NCBI GenBank assembly: GCA_031835245.1
Contig: JAVKOQ010000017.1
Coordinates: 343,183 to 407,182 of the forward strand
Length of the DNA stretch: 64,000 nucleotides
Reading direction: 5' to 3'
Source: Balamuthia mandrillaris
Taxonomy: Eukaryota; Discosea; Longamoebia; Balamuthiidae
Shown: one piece after another, positions 51,541-62,729 of the stretch
Layout: every line of letters begins with the position of its first letter
How positions within the stretch are numbered: the stretch's first letter is position 1
Position numbers and translations under genes: made by a program
Notes under the pieces: generated by a model
Told to the model about the DNA's origin: nothing
What the model saw: the letters and a program-made list of their open reading frames with translations, nothing else
Databases searched by the model: none

Positions 51541-52051
51541 GGAGCTTTGACAATGTCCCGCGCATTTTATGGCGACGTCGAAGACACACACGGCAGCAAC
51601 TGCAAGAAGCCGTTGCCTCTGTCCCTCTCGTGGCTCATTCTACTCGAAACTGTTTTGCCTGGTTCAATTGGCCATCCTTACCTTGCAGGTGGAGAACAAG
51701 CATCCAATCTCGTGGCCGCACGATGAAGTTGCGTGTTATCATCAATACCACTTCACTACCGAGGGCGAGCAAGCCTTTATCGCAAAAAGTATTTGGTTTT
51801 TTTTTCGCAAGAAAGTACATAAAGCACAACAACAAGTAGTCACAGGTGGCGAGTGGTAGCAAAGAAGAACGAAGAGGAAAGGTAAATGAGGCAAGGCGGT
51901 GGTCTCGCATGTTCATGTGGAGAGTAGAGTGTGGGGATGAAGGGAATAGAGGAAAATAAGGGCTGGCGGCATATCAAACTAGTGCTTCTCTTTAAAGAGC
52001 GGGAGGAAGAAGAGAAGAGGGTTGTCCGCAAGAAGCTTAAATAGAGGTTCA
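51541..52051. other. Intergenic region with a possible 96-codon frame
   Basis: About 510 bp between the inverted-repeat element and the PUF stop codon. A plus-strand frame from ATG 51569 to 51859 (MATSKTHTAATARS...) spans a CAG|GTGGAG that could itself be a splice donor. No domain is visible, so I do not call a gene. Confidence 0.3.
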
Positions 52052-52348
52052 TCATGCGTAGTTGCCTCCTTTGGTTGGGTTACCTCCTCCACTAGTTTTG
52101 TGTTGAACGTCTTTCAAGATCCTGTTTTGGATGCGCTTTCCATAAGGGGTGTTACGGAGAGCGTATAGGAACGGCTTGATGCCCTCAACAAGACGTTTGT
52201 GTTGGGAAGGGTCGCCTACGGTCATGGCCGTCTGTACCACATAGTTGCCGAAAGGATCCTGAATGAGGTTCTTCAGTTGATCTGAGTCGGTTATTTCTTC
52301 GATCATCCAATGTCTAGTTACTGGATCCGCCACATTTAGGCACTACAG

Positions 52349-52387
<39 letters not shown>

Positions 52388-55141
52388 ATAAGAGAAACAA
52401 GAAGCAAACAAAAAAGAGCAGGATATTGGTATTCTCAAAGAGAAAGAAGGAACAAAGTTGGGGCAATACCTTCTCTACCACATTAGAACTGAACTTTTGG
52501 GTAGATAGTTCAGCAAGATGAGTCTTGAACTCATACACTAACCCAGCTAAAAGTCTGGGATAGGGAAGGTCCAACACGTATTGTACAACATAGTTACCAT
52601 AGGGATCCTTCACCAGGGTCAAGGCGTTGACTGTAATCTCGGTAACGAGTTGGACCTGTGACAGGATAGTTCGTGATTGTGGTTAGCACAAACTCCTGAA
52701 ATAGAAAAAAAAAACGAAAAAAAAAATAGGAATGAGAGGCTTGATTTGAATACCTTCTGGCTTTCGGACGCATGGTCAATGCACCTTTGTAATACACAAC
52801 AACCATGGCGGTGAGTTGCAACTTCGACGCAGTGTCCCGCCACAGAGTCATAAATAAATTGATTATCTTGAGCGGAGAGGTGATTTAAGCACCTCTGCAC
52901 CACGTGGTTACCGTTGAGATCCTTTATTAAGGTAACAACACTGTTTTTCAAGCCGCGAGTTACTAAGCGGATCTGATGAAACAAAAAGGATGTCAACGTT
53001 ATCAGGTTAAAGAAGCAAGTCACAACAGAACATAGCGCAGGAAATAAAAAATTAGTACCTCTTGTGCGTTTTGGAGGCATTCGATCATTTTCTGAACAGC
53101 ACGAGTACCATGCATATTTTGGGAAACACGGACTAAGTCTCCAGCCACACTTTCAATTAACATCAAGCGTTGTTTCTCTGCGCAGTGCTCGAGTAATTTT
53201 TGGCATAAATAATTTCCAAAAGGATCTAATAATGGGCAAGGGAAACAAAAAAGACAAGTTAACGGGCAAAACCGAACCAACCAGGAGAGAGAGGAGGACT
53301 CACCGGTCATCAACTCGGCAAAGTGAGGATAGACTTCGTTGAAAATAGTATCAGTGACCTGCCTGTTCTTTTCGTCAAGTTTCTTTTGCAAAAAGCGGCA
53401 GCCGTGTTGATCCTTGCACATTGGATAAATTTGACCGATCACTTGTTCGATGCTAGTGAAGCGACCAGCCAAGGTGTTGGTACCCATTACAAATCCGGGA
53501 GGGTGAGCAGCAGGCGTGATAACGCTGGAATGGCGTCTTCGGTGTCCCGCATTGGAGGAGGCATTGGACCCAGCTGCCGCTTTCTTGCCACCCCTTCCTG
53601 CTGTAGTCTTGCCTTGGGGCTGAGAGGAGGGTGCAGGGCCTCCTTCCTGGGAAGCTGTGTTTTGTGATTGTTCCTCCGTCCAATTTGTCTCGCCTTCCAC
53701 GTGTGCGAAGTTGCAGCGATCCCCTCGACTGCAATAGCCCTGGCTGTAGTAGCGACAAGGAACAGCACTACTGGAGGATGACTGTCCTCGTTGAGGCTGT
53801 GTATGGAGTGAGAGAGAGAGAGAGAGAGAAGAGTAAGTTAAAGTGGAAGGAGTTTGGGGACCGAGCGCCTTACCTCCCGTCTCCGTGTGGCTGGCATATC
53901 ACCAGACACTTCCAAATCCTCTAAACCTTGTTCTACCGAACTGACAGTAACTGCATCCGACAGCCCATTGGCGGCACCAGCAGGGTCTTCGTAAGGAGAG
54001 AGAGAGAGAGAGAGAGAGAGAGCAAGTTCAGCAAGATAACGGAGATGAGCAAAACAAACAATTTAGGGTGCATGAAAAAAAAATAGTGAAAGTACTGACC
54101 ACCAGGATTATCACTAGCCTCCCAAAGGTAACGATTCTGCCCAAACTTTTCTGGACCCACCAAGGAAGAGGGGTGGCCATTTTGCAAACCAAAATTTTGT
54201 AAAAGAGTGGGTAGGTCGTCCACAGAGGAGGAAACGCTCTCGCTGTCGCTGCTAAGGTCTGGGATAAGTGCATTCTCATCCAAAGAAAAATCTTCAAGGG
54301 ATGAAATACTGCCAACACGCTTCGAGGTAGGCCTTGACCACTTGGGTGAGAACATCAACTGCCATGCGCAAGAAGCCACCGAAACAAAAGATAATACGAA
54401 TAAAATGCAATAAATAAAACATTAATAGAGGAAAGTAAAGGCGACAGTCAGAGAGATAGGTAAAAGGAGAAACCGAACAAAGACAGACAAGTTCAACTTA
54501 CATCTCTCTCAGCATAGGGAAGAAACTTGGCAGACATGGGCGGGGAACCGCCAGAGGGAGAATAGGGCTACAACGGAGACACAGCAGCGGGATTTCGTTA
54601 AGTGATGAACGATCAACAGAGTTGCAGAAGAGACAGAGCGAAAGAACAGAAGTACGAAATAATGAGAGGGAAGAGAAATTACCTCTCGTAAGATGTCCTC
54701 TCCCAAAGGAGAAGAGAGCTCAACTGGAAGGCCTTCTAATGGGGCAGGCAACTTACTGGGGTCGTTGTAGGACACATAAAAGTGAAGGTAGCTCTCATCA
54801 CAGCGTATGTCAGTGCGATCAGCAAAGAAGTGTGCATAGGAGTTGCCCATAGCGAACAAGGACTGCTCCTGCACCTCAAGGATAGGAGGAGCGGAGGAAG
54901 TTCTCTGTGGTAGGTCTTCTTCACGGAAGAACTCATAGTCCTCCTCCCCATCGCTGCAAAGCGGATCCAAGCTTTCCTCCAGGCTTGGGGAGGGAGATCG
55001 GCCACGAGCATGGGTGGCTGGTTGAGGGGTTGGCGAGAGGTGGAGAGTAGGGTGCGAGGAAAAATGCTGAAGGTGAGGCGCATGCCCCATCATGGGACCT
55101 TCTCCGAAAGCGTTTGCGCCTGGTTTGTTATTGTTTCGCAT
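52052..55141 (-). CDS. Pumilio (PUF) RNA-binding protein with a CCCH zinc finger
   Basis: Nine exons: 55141-54683, 54567-54502, 54358-54100, 53986-53874, 53796-53304, 53225-53059, 52972-52754, 52655-52470, 52342-52052; 750 aa. The N-terminal ~320 residues are disordered. A CCCH finger follows (CRYYSQGYCSRGDRCNFAH, spacing C-x7-C-x5-C-x3-H), a basic Gly/Ala linker, then eight PUF repeats: DQHGCRFLQKKLDE, DPFGNYLCQKLLEHC, QNMHGTRAVQKMIE, DLNGNHVVQRCLNH, HRHGCCVLQRCIDH, DPYGNYVVQYVLD, STQKFSSNVVEK and DPFGNYVVQTAMT. PUF proteins bind UGUA-type sites in 3' UTRs and repress or localise mRNAs. The finger may add a second RNA contact. An alternative acceptor in intron 7 would shift the frame. Confidence 0.93.
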
Positions 55142-55234
55142 CTTTGTATGTACTACTCCCTGCTGCTCCTCCGGAGTCAAGAACACCTTCGACTAGCAAT
55201 GCCCTGTCTAGAAGCAAGAGGGAGAGGAGAGAGC

Positions 55235-55281
<47 letters not shown>

Positions 55282-56158
55282 ATCTACATTCAGGATCAAA
55301 ACTGGAAAAATGGGGGTAGGAAAAGATTTCATAGGGCAGAAAAAGAAAAAAAAGCGAACCGGTAGGTCAGTCTGCCAGCAGCAGCAGCAGCAGCAGATTT
55401 TGTGTTGTTGTTGTTGTGTTTTGGTTGCAGCTGCAATAATAATAATAAGTGAATGGAGTGGGGTGGTTGTTTTGGTTGTCGGAAAGAAGCAAGTCGTTAA
55501 TGGTGGTTGTTTGTTTTAGCGCAAGTGGCTTTGGGCAAATACAAATAACCACGGAGGAAGAGGAGGAGGAGGAGGAAGGGGTTGGTTTGTGTGGAAGGCA
55601 GCAAGCAAGGGGATCTAAGTCCAAGACTGGCCTTTCTGTTACTATTCCTTGCTTTTTCTTCGAGTGCGCGCCTCTTCCAAGCAATGGGACACCCACCCTG
55701 GATATAAATATGGTAAAGTAGTAGGCAGGCAAGGGTTGGTTGCGCAAAGGGGGGGGAAGAAAGGGAAGACGGAGAGTGAGGGCACAAGGAAAGAAGGGCG
55801 AAAGAAGGGCTGCCCTTGTCTCTGCTTGCCTGTCTGCCTTGCCGAGCCGAAGGAGCGAAGGAAGGGGGGGCGGAGCAAAGGGGAGGGGTTCCCTTTGGTT
55901 TTTTTTTTTTGCTGGGCTTTTGTTTTTTGATTTTGGGACCTTTGGCTGCCCCTTTGGCTGGGGCTGGGCGAGCAAAAAGGGCAGCAAAAGGGGTAGGTTA
56001 GGGTTGAGGCCCCGCAGAAACGCAGCAGCAGCGGTGGCATTAGGGTTGCGCGCCGAATTTCATTCCCCTCTTGAACCTGTGCACCATTGCTGCAGCATTT
56101 GCGCAACTCTCAACCACAAAAAGAAGAACAAAAAACGAAAAGACAAAGGAGCACACAA
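55142..56158. other. Divergent intergenic region, low complexity, two TTAGGGTT boxes
   Basis: About 1 kb between the PUF start (minus) and the TOP3B start (plus). It contains (AAC)17-like DNA at 55,233-55,281, a CAG run at 55,377-55,395, several AAT units and G-rich clusters. TTAGGGTT occurs near 55,998 and 56,041, resembling short telomere-type boxes. The open frames are repeat-driven and I call no gene. Confidence 0.5.
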
Positions 56159-58603
56159 ATGGCGCCTTCGGTAGTTCTCATGGTGGCCGAAAAGCCGAGC
56201 ATCGCCTCCTCCATTGCTTCCATACTCAGCAAGGGTCACGCTTCCTCTCGCAAGGGCATCGCCCCAATGTGCCCTGTCCACGAGTTTCCAGGTACCGACC
56301 GCTGTTCTCCTTCTTCCACCTACCAGGCCTTGGCTTCAAGGAGGTGCCTTGCTAGCGCCGGCACCTTACTGTCACCACCACGCTAACACATTTCCTCGCA
56401 ACACTAGGCACATTCAACGGGCAGAACGCGCATTTCAAAGTGACCTCTGTGGCTGGGCATGTGTACAGGTTGGTGCCGTAAAATTGCTTGCTTGCTTGCA
56501 GTTCCTCCTCTTCTCGTTTGGCGATTTTGTTTGGCTCAACTTTTCCTCAACCTCTTGATCGCAGCACTGACTTTAAACATCGCTCCACGGGAGACCCAGC
56601 CGAGCTATTTCAAGCAGAGATACACAAAGTGGAAGCCAACCCAAAGGTTCTTGTCGTGTCTGCTTTCTTCTTTACTGCAGCCTCCTCCACGGCATTAGCT
56701 CACAGAACCACCGATGCCCTTTTATTTACTGTAGAGCCATATTTGTAAGCATCTTCGCAAGGAAGCCAAGGGTTGCGACTACCTCGTACTCTGGCTGGAC
56801 TGTGACAGAGAAGGCGAGAACATATGCTTTGAAGTGATGGAGAACGCTCTGCCGAAACTTCGCAGCCACCCAGGACATCAAACTGTCTATCGTGCTCGCT
56901 TTTCATCCATAACAGCTCCCGACATTGTCCGTGCCATGAATACCCTCACCAAACCCAACGCCGATGAATCTGCCGCTGTTGATGCCAGGCAAGAGCTTGA
57001 CCTGAAGATCGGTGTTGCTTTTACACGCTTTCAGACTGCTTACTTTCAGGGCAAGGTCAGTACTGCTACACCTCGTCATCACCGATCTTCAGCTAATGAG
57101 CCATCATTTGCTATCTTTGTGACTGTAGTACGGAGACCTTGACTCGGCATTGATATCTTATGGTCCCTGTCAGACGCCCACGTACGAACGTTAACCTTCC
57201 TTGTTGCCCTTCTTTCACATTGTTGCTGATATCTAGCCTCTTCTGGTCTCGTTATGCCTGTTGCTATATTTCTGCACGCGCCAGATTGGGGTTCTGTGTG
57301 GCTCGTCATGATTTAAAACAAACCTTTACACCAGAAAAGTTTTGGCGGGTGGAACCGCGCGTGGAGAACAGGGAAGCACAATCTCTCGTCCTGAAGTGGG
57401 ACAGAGGCCGCGTGTTTGACCTTGAGGTTGCCTGCATGTTCCAAGAGCTATTGACACGCCACAGCACTGCCAAGTACGTTCTTCCTTCGTACTCAACAAA
57501 CATAACAAATATCCAAATCATAACAAATTGCGATGACAGACTGTTAAGCTCCGAGACAAAAACACGGAGCTTGGCGAGACCTCTTCCCTTGAACACAACC
57601 ACAATGCTAAAGGTTGCCAGCACGCAGCTACAAATGGGACCCCACCACGCAATGCATCTTGCTGAACGACTGTATTTATCACCTCCAATGTCTTTTCTTG
57701 TCTTAGTGTTAACAGTCTCTCATGACGTGTTATATATAGCTACCTAGGCGGCTACATCAGTTATCCACGGACAGAAACTACGCATTACAGCCCTAATTTC
57801 AACCTTGTGGAAGTACTGGGAGCCCATCGTACCCACAGCATTTGGGGACAATACGTTCAATCTCTTCTAGGTCAAGGCATCCATCCGCCGAAGCAAGGAG
57901 TTGATGCAGGCGACCATCCCCCTATCACTCCCATGCGCTCTGCTGAGCCTTCAGAGCTTAGTGGCGATGACTGGCGGCTCTATGACTACATTACAAGACA
58001 TTTTATAGCTACTCTATCCCCCAATTGCAAATATTCTAAACTCAAAGCCAAATTCTCTTTCAACGCTTCTCAAGATGGTAGTCACCAAGAGACTTTTTCT
58101 TACAGCGGGAAGCGGCTCGTGAGCCCTGGATTTACTCTCATCATGCCTTGGTTGGCAATGAAGGACGTTGGTCTGAATGACATTGGCGTTGCAGGTCTGT
58201 TTAACTTTTTTATTTTAGAGCAAGTTTATCATTACTGATCCCATTTCTACGAAGGTTCTTCTTGGGCAATCTCAGAAATCAAAGTTGTTGAAGGCGAGAC
58301 CAGCCCTCCCGATTATCTTACAGAGAGTGAGCTCATATCCAAGGTATGACTCTGCTGCCTTCTTTTCTCCACCTTCCCTCTTAATGCATGATTTGTCGCC
58401 AGATGGAAAAGCATGGGATTGGCACAGATGCCTCTATACCTTCGTAAGTTCTTTTGTTTTATTTCTTGTTGGTTAAAAGTATCGAGATACTTAATCAGTG
58501 CCATCCAAATCAATTTAGTCATATCAACAATATTTGCCAAAGAAATTACGTACGAGTTGAGAGTGGGCGACGCCTCGTACCAACAAAGCTCGGAATTGCC
58601 CTG

Positions 58604-58655
<52 letters not shown>

Positions 58656-59829
58656 GCTCGCATTCCTGAACCTATGTCTCTAATTTTAAGGTACATGGCT
58701 ACCACCGGATTGACAAAGAGTTGGTACTCCCAAGCGTGCGAGCAAATGTGGAGAAAAGTGTGAATCTGGTGGCCAAAGGTCTTGCTCATAAGAACTTGGT
58801 GATCGATCACCTGCTACAAATCTTTGCAGCCAAGTATGCCTACTTTGTGGCCAAGATTATCAGAATGGATGAGTTCTTTGAAGCCTCATTTTCATCTCTG
58901 GCCAACACTCCCACTAAATTTCGGAGTAAATGTGGCAAATGTAAACGTTACATGAAATATCTTGCTCTCAAGTATGTATAATTGTTTGTTTGGGGAGGAG
59001 CTGCTTGTACTGACTAACGTTCATGCACAGGCCTGCCAGATTGTATTGTGAGACCTGTGAAGAGACTTATAGTCTACCCCAGAACGGAACAATCAAGGTA
59101 AGTACCTCTATTCTTTGCTTTAATGTTTGGTCATTTGTCTTGCGAATTCAACAACACGCGCTGACACTTTATTCATTTGGATTCTCTAAAACAGCTTTAC
59201 AAAGAACTTCAGTGCCCACTTGATAACTTTGAGCTGCTGCTCTGTCAAGTAGGCTCAAAAACGGTAGGCTGTCCGACCTATTCTGCGTCACTGCTTAACC
59301 CTGACACGCTTTCTCTCTCTTGCTCCCTCTCTCCTGCAAGTACCCATTATGCCCATACTGCTATAACTACCCAACACTGGAGGGGATGGAGGTTGGGATG
59401 GGCTGTAACAAGTGCCCTCATCCAGGTTGTAAGCACTCGTTTGTGAACAATGCAGTGACGGGCTGCCCGGAGTGCGAAGAGGGCACAATTGTAATGGACC
59501 CCAACAGTGCTCCCAAATGGAAAATGGATTGCAACCAATGCAACGTAACCATCTACCTCCCAGAAGGCGCCCACAAGATAGCTCCCGACACCAGCAAGAG
59601 TTGCGAAGAGTGTGGATCAGCACTACTACGCGTTGACTTCAACAAGAATAACACCCCGCTGGAAGGAGGAGAGACCAAGTACAGCGGCTGTGTGTGGTGT
59701 GATCCGTTCCTTAATAGCAGGATAAACATGGGTCTCAACCGGATGCGGCCCAAGGGCCACCGAGGTCGTGGCCGTGGCCGTGGCCGTGGTCGCGGGCGTG
59801 GAAGGAAGCGCTCTTTGCTTAGTCACTGA
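56159..59829 (+). CDS. TOP3B: DNA/RNA topoisomerase III beta
   Basis: Fifteen exons: 56159-56291, 56408-56468, 56565-56646, 56735-57055, 57129-57181, 57285-57473, 57549-57671, 57740-58194, 58255-58343, 58403-58443, 58519-58603, 58691-58971, 59031-59097, 59195-59263, 59341-59829; 845 aa against 862 in human. It has a Toprim domain (VLMVAEKPSIASSI, LWLDCDREGENICFEV), the catalytic Tyr in LGGYISYPRTET, HPPITPM, EKHGIGTDASIPSHINNICQ, and C-terminal Cys4 zinc motifs (CGKCKR, CETC, CPYCYN, CNKC). The Arg/Gly tail (GRGRGRGRGRG) matches the RGG box that lets TOP3B act on RNA with TDRD3. The wording matches beta, not alpha. The exon 4 and 8 acceptors were placed by length match to the human protein. 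Confidence 0.95.
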
Positions 59830-59905
59830 TATTGCTTCGTCATCATCATAGTGGTAAACCAAGATATGATGATTTCGTGGCATTATAATGGCGGTGAGAG
59901 AGATA

Positions 59906-60005
59906 GGCGGCGCAAAGATCATAAGATCTAAGGACAACGAAAAAAGAAATCACAGACATTAGTCTTTTGGGCCAATGAGCATGTTTCCCGCCAGAACAAC
60001 CCTTC
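59906..60005 (+). repeat. Solo copy of repeat module B
   Basis: GGCGGCGCAAAGATCATAAG... to ...ATGTTTCCCGCC (59,906-59,992), with similarity continuing through AGAACAACCCTTC. It is the inverse complement of ~51,249-51,348 almost throughout. It lies between the convergent TOP3B and cytidine deaminase genes. Confidence 0.85.
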
Positions 60006-60062
60006 TTTTTTTCGGAGATAGTTTGTTAAACTCTAAAACAATGTTGATAGTAAAACAACAAG

Positions 60063-61058
60063 TTACGACAACGAGGCATGCACCACACACAAACGGGGAA
60101 GACCGGAAGCGGTGCTAGTGGAAGGAGAAGAGGGTTGAGGGAGGTGATCGAGGAGGCACCGACAGACAGAGGCTTGGGATAGACCGCCAGAAGCGAGCTG
60201 GAGGCAGTCCTCTCTCTCCACGAGCACACATTCCGCCACGGCAGAGAAGGGTATGCCAGCTACCACCAGCCCAGTGAGGGCCGCCTGCAGGGACCCAAAG
60301 CTAGGGTTGAAGGCTGCGTTCTCTATGTAGGAGCCAGCAAAGATACGTCCATCGTCAGTGCGGAGGGCCACCCCTGACGGGCATTGAGAGTAGGGGCTGT
60401 AGGAGTGACTTGCTGCCGTCAGTGCTGCCTTTACGAGTTCATCTTCCTCCTTCTTGTCTTGGTCGCCGCTGTTGTTGTCGCTGACCAAAGAAAGGGGATA
60501 GGTAACGTGTTGAAGAAACGGTTTGTCGACCCCCAAGTCGGAAGGTCCGAAGCTAAAGGGCAGCAACTCCTCCAGCATTATCACCGCGCTGTCTTTGCTG
60601 CTGAGAATGATTTGTAGGTCCTCCGCTTTGTACATCTCCTTCAGGAACTGACGGCAGTGGCCACAAGGCGTGGCGCTCACTGCGAAGCGCACCAGCCTTC
60701 GCTCTTGGTTGGCGTGCAGTCTGCTCACCAGGAACTGCTCTGCGTGGATGGACTGATGGAGAGGAATGCCTGGGAACTCCACGTTGGTCCCCAAGTAGAT
60801 GTTCCCGCTCTCGGCGAGGCCCACCGCGCCCACCTTGAAGCAAGAGATGGGGCAGCGAGAAAAGGAGGCAGCCAAGGGCACCAACCCTTCCAGCAGCTGC
60901 TGCATGCTCCAGCCTAGCTCCCCCAAGATCTTTTGTACCAGCGCAGCTGGGATCTTGAAGAGGTTGTCCAACGCCTCAGCCTTGAGCAGTTGCCACAGCT
61001 TCTCGTCTATTGGAGCCTCACCGCCACCGCTACCACTTGTCCCTTTGTCGGCCTCCAT
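60063..61058 (-). CDS. Two-domain cytidine deaminase
   Basis: A single exon of 331 aa. The N-terminal domain has the zinc site: SIHAEQFLVSRL (His-Ala-Glu) and ATPCGHCRQFL (Pro-Cys-x2-Cys). The C-terminal domain repeats the fold without the metal ligands (GRIFAGSYIENAAFNPS). This is the homodimeric E. coli/plant type, not the small tetrameric animal type. It turns cytidine and deoxycytidine into uridine forms in pyrimidine salvage. The absence of introns is unusual here. A 20-residue Asp/Lys/Glu insert joins the domains. A (CT)n run (61,171-61,206) lies in its 5' flank on the + strand. Confidence 0.92.
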   Translation of the reverse strand: MEADKGTSGSGGGEAPIDEKLWQLLKAEALDNLFKIPAALVQKILGELGWSMQQLLEGLVPLAASFSRCPISCFKVGAVGLAESGNIYLGTNVEFPGIPLHQSIHAEQFLVSRLHANQERRLVRFAVSATPCGHCRQFLKEMYKAEDLQIILSSKDSAVIMLEELLPFSFGPSDLGVDKPFLQHVTYPLSLVSDNNSGDQDKKEEDELVKAALTAASHSYSPYSQCPSGVALRTDDGRIFAGSYIENAAFNPSFGSLQAALTGLVVAGIPFSAVAECVLVEREDCLQLASGGLSQASVCRCLLDHLPQPSSPSTSTASGLPRLCVVHASLS

Positions 61059-61170
61059 GTGTGATCCCTAGCCTCTTCCCCTTTCCTTCTCTTCTTCTTT
61101 GCTCTTTTTTTTTTCCTGCCTCTCTTTTTTTGCGCTGTTTTTCCAAGGGAAGGCTTTGGACTTTTCTAAT

Positions 61171-61209
<39 letters not shown>

Positions 61210-61301
61210 CCTCCCCGAAACAAGCCAAGAGAAAAGGCCCTTTTTCTTTCCTTCTCGTTTGTTTATCAAGGGTAGTAGGGTAGTGAGCATCAAGGCTGCA
61301 T

Positions 61302-62158
61302 TCATTGTTGAGGTTGCGCAACAACGCCAACCTGAGCAGGACGAAGCACACGTTCCTTAAGAGTAAAGCCAGGCAGCTGCACCATCATGACGGTGCCAGG
61401 CTCCTTGTTGGGATCCTGCACCTGGAAGAGGGCATTGTGGAAGTTGGGGTCAAACTTCTCCCCCAGCGGAGAGAACTTCTTGATGCCGTGCCTTCCAAAG
61501 GTGTCCAGCAACACCTTCTCTGTCATGACCACTCCCTCCAACAGCGCATCCAGAACGGCGTTGTTCTCTGCCGTGCGCTTTTCCTCTGAAACACTCTCGA
61601 TGGCTCGCCTCAAATTGTCGGCCACATCCAGCAAATCTCCTGCAAACTTTTTGATGCTGTAGTTGGTGGCGTTCTCCACGTCCCGTTTTGTGATTTTGAT
61701 GAGATTTTGCTGGTCGGCGAGTGCTCTCAAGTACGCTTCGTGCTTTTCCTTCACCTCGCTCTCCAATTGTGTGACCTTTGCCCGCAGCTCTTCAACGCTG
61801 GTTTCTTCCTTTGGGCCACCGGCTTCTCCTTCCGGTTGCTCCTGTTTTTGCTGTTCTGTTTCGGTTTTCTGCTGATGCTCCGTGTCTACAGCGTTCGACA
61901 ACGACAAAAAAAGAAAGAAAGAAAAAAAAAGAAACAAGGATCAGTGGGTAGTTGAGGAAAAAACAAGAAGTGGGATAAAATAAATAATAAAGTACCTTGC
62001 GTGTAGTATCTGTAGGAGGAGTGGGGAGCGAACGAGGTTCGCTTTCCGCACAACAAAGTGGAGGCGTAGGCGTTGCGCTTCAAAAGAGGGTCCACCAAGC
62101 TCATCCGAGGAGAGACGACACTCCGCTTCGCCAAAAATCTTCCCAATGAGGTGGTCAT
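61302..62158 (-). CDS. Mitochondrial GrpE nucleotide-exchange factor
   Basis: Exons 62158-61996 and 61885-61302 give 248 aa. Exon 1 is a mitochondrial presequence (MTTSLGRFLAKRSVVSPRMS, ending SSYRYYTQG). Exon 2 has a Gln/Glu-rich lead, a long coiled coil (EELRAKVTQLESEVKEKHEA), then the GrpE core: RDVENATNYSIKKFAGDLLD, NLRRAIES, LLDTFGRHGIKKFSPLGEKF, DPNFHNALF and a C-terminal beta domain. It releases ADP from mitochondrial Hsp70 during import and folding. Confidence 0.94.
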
Positions 62159-62729
62159 GGTATTTTTTTTAAAAAAAGTCTGAAAAAATAAGAATAAATA
62201 AAATAATAAATAAAAGGAGCTGTAAAGGACGAAGAGTCAGTCAGTGCGTTCACGAGGGCACACCGGAGGCTTCTCCCTGCACGGACAACAAGCACTACTT
62301 ACTTGAGCGGCGGTGGAATCCAGAGGCCCAAGCAACACCCAAAAGTGACAAGTCTTCTTTGGTAGGGTAGGGTTTTTTTTTCTTTTGTTTGAGCCAAAAA
62401 AAAAAGGAAAGGAAAGGAAAAGAGGAGAGGATGAGGAGAATTTTGTTCGCTTTTTGGCGTTTCGAAGAATTCCAGCAAACTACCCCCCAGGCATAGTCAC
62501 GCTACCACTCCACCTGGCAGGCAGGCAGGCAGGCAGGCAGCGGTAGTGGTGCCGCACGCTCCCCATTGCTCGAGAGGCAAAAGGAAGGAATGGGGTGGGG
62601 TTGGGTTGGGTTGTAGTTCTTGTTGTGCTATTAAACTAGTGCTGTTGGGCGGAATCTAAAAAAATTTAAAAAAAAAAAGGAAGCGAGATAGGATGGATGG
62701 AGAGGGCTGGCTTGGCGGTAACTAAGCTT
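62159..62729. other. Intergenic region between two minus-strand genes
   Basis: About 570 bp holding GrpE 5' flank and the 3' flank of the CID gene. It contains a (GGCA)n run at 62,517-62,540 and A- and T-homopolymers. No gene is seen. Confidence 0.4.

Noticed and set aside
55367-55987. 206-codon minus-strand frame
   Set aside because: It has a non-ATG start and a composition set by CAG, AAC and GGA repeats, with no domain. It is treated as intergenic.
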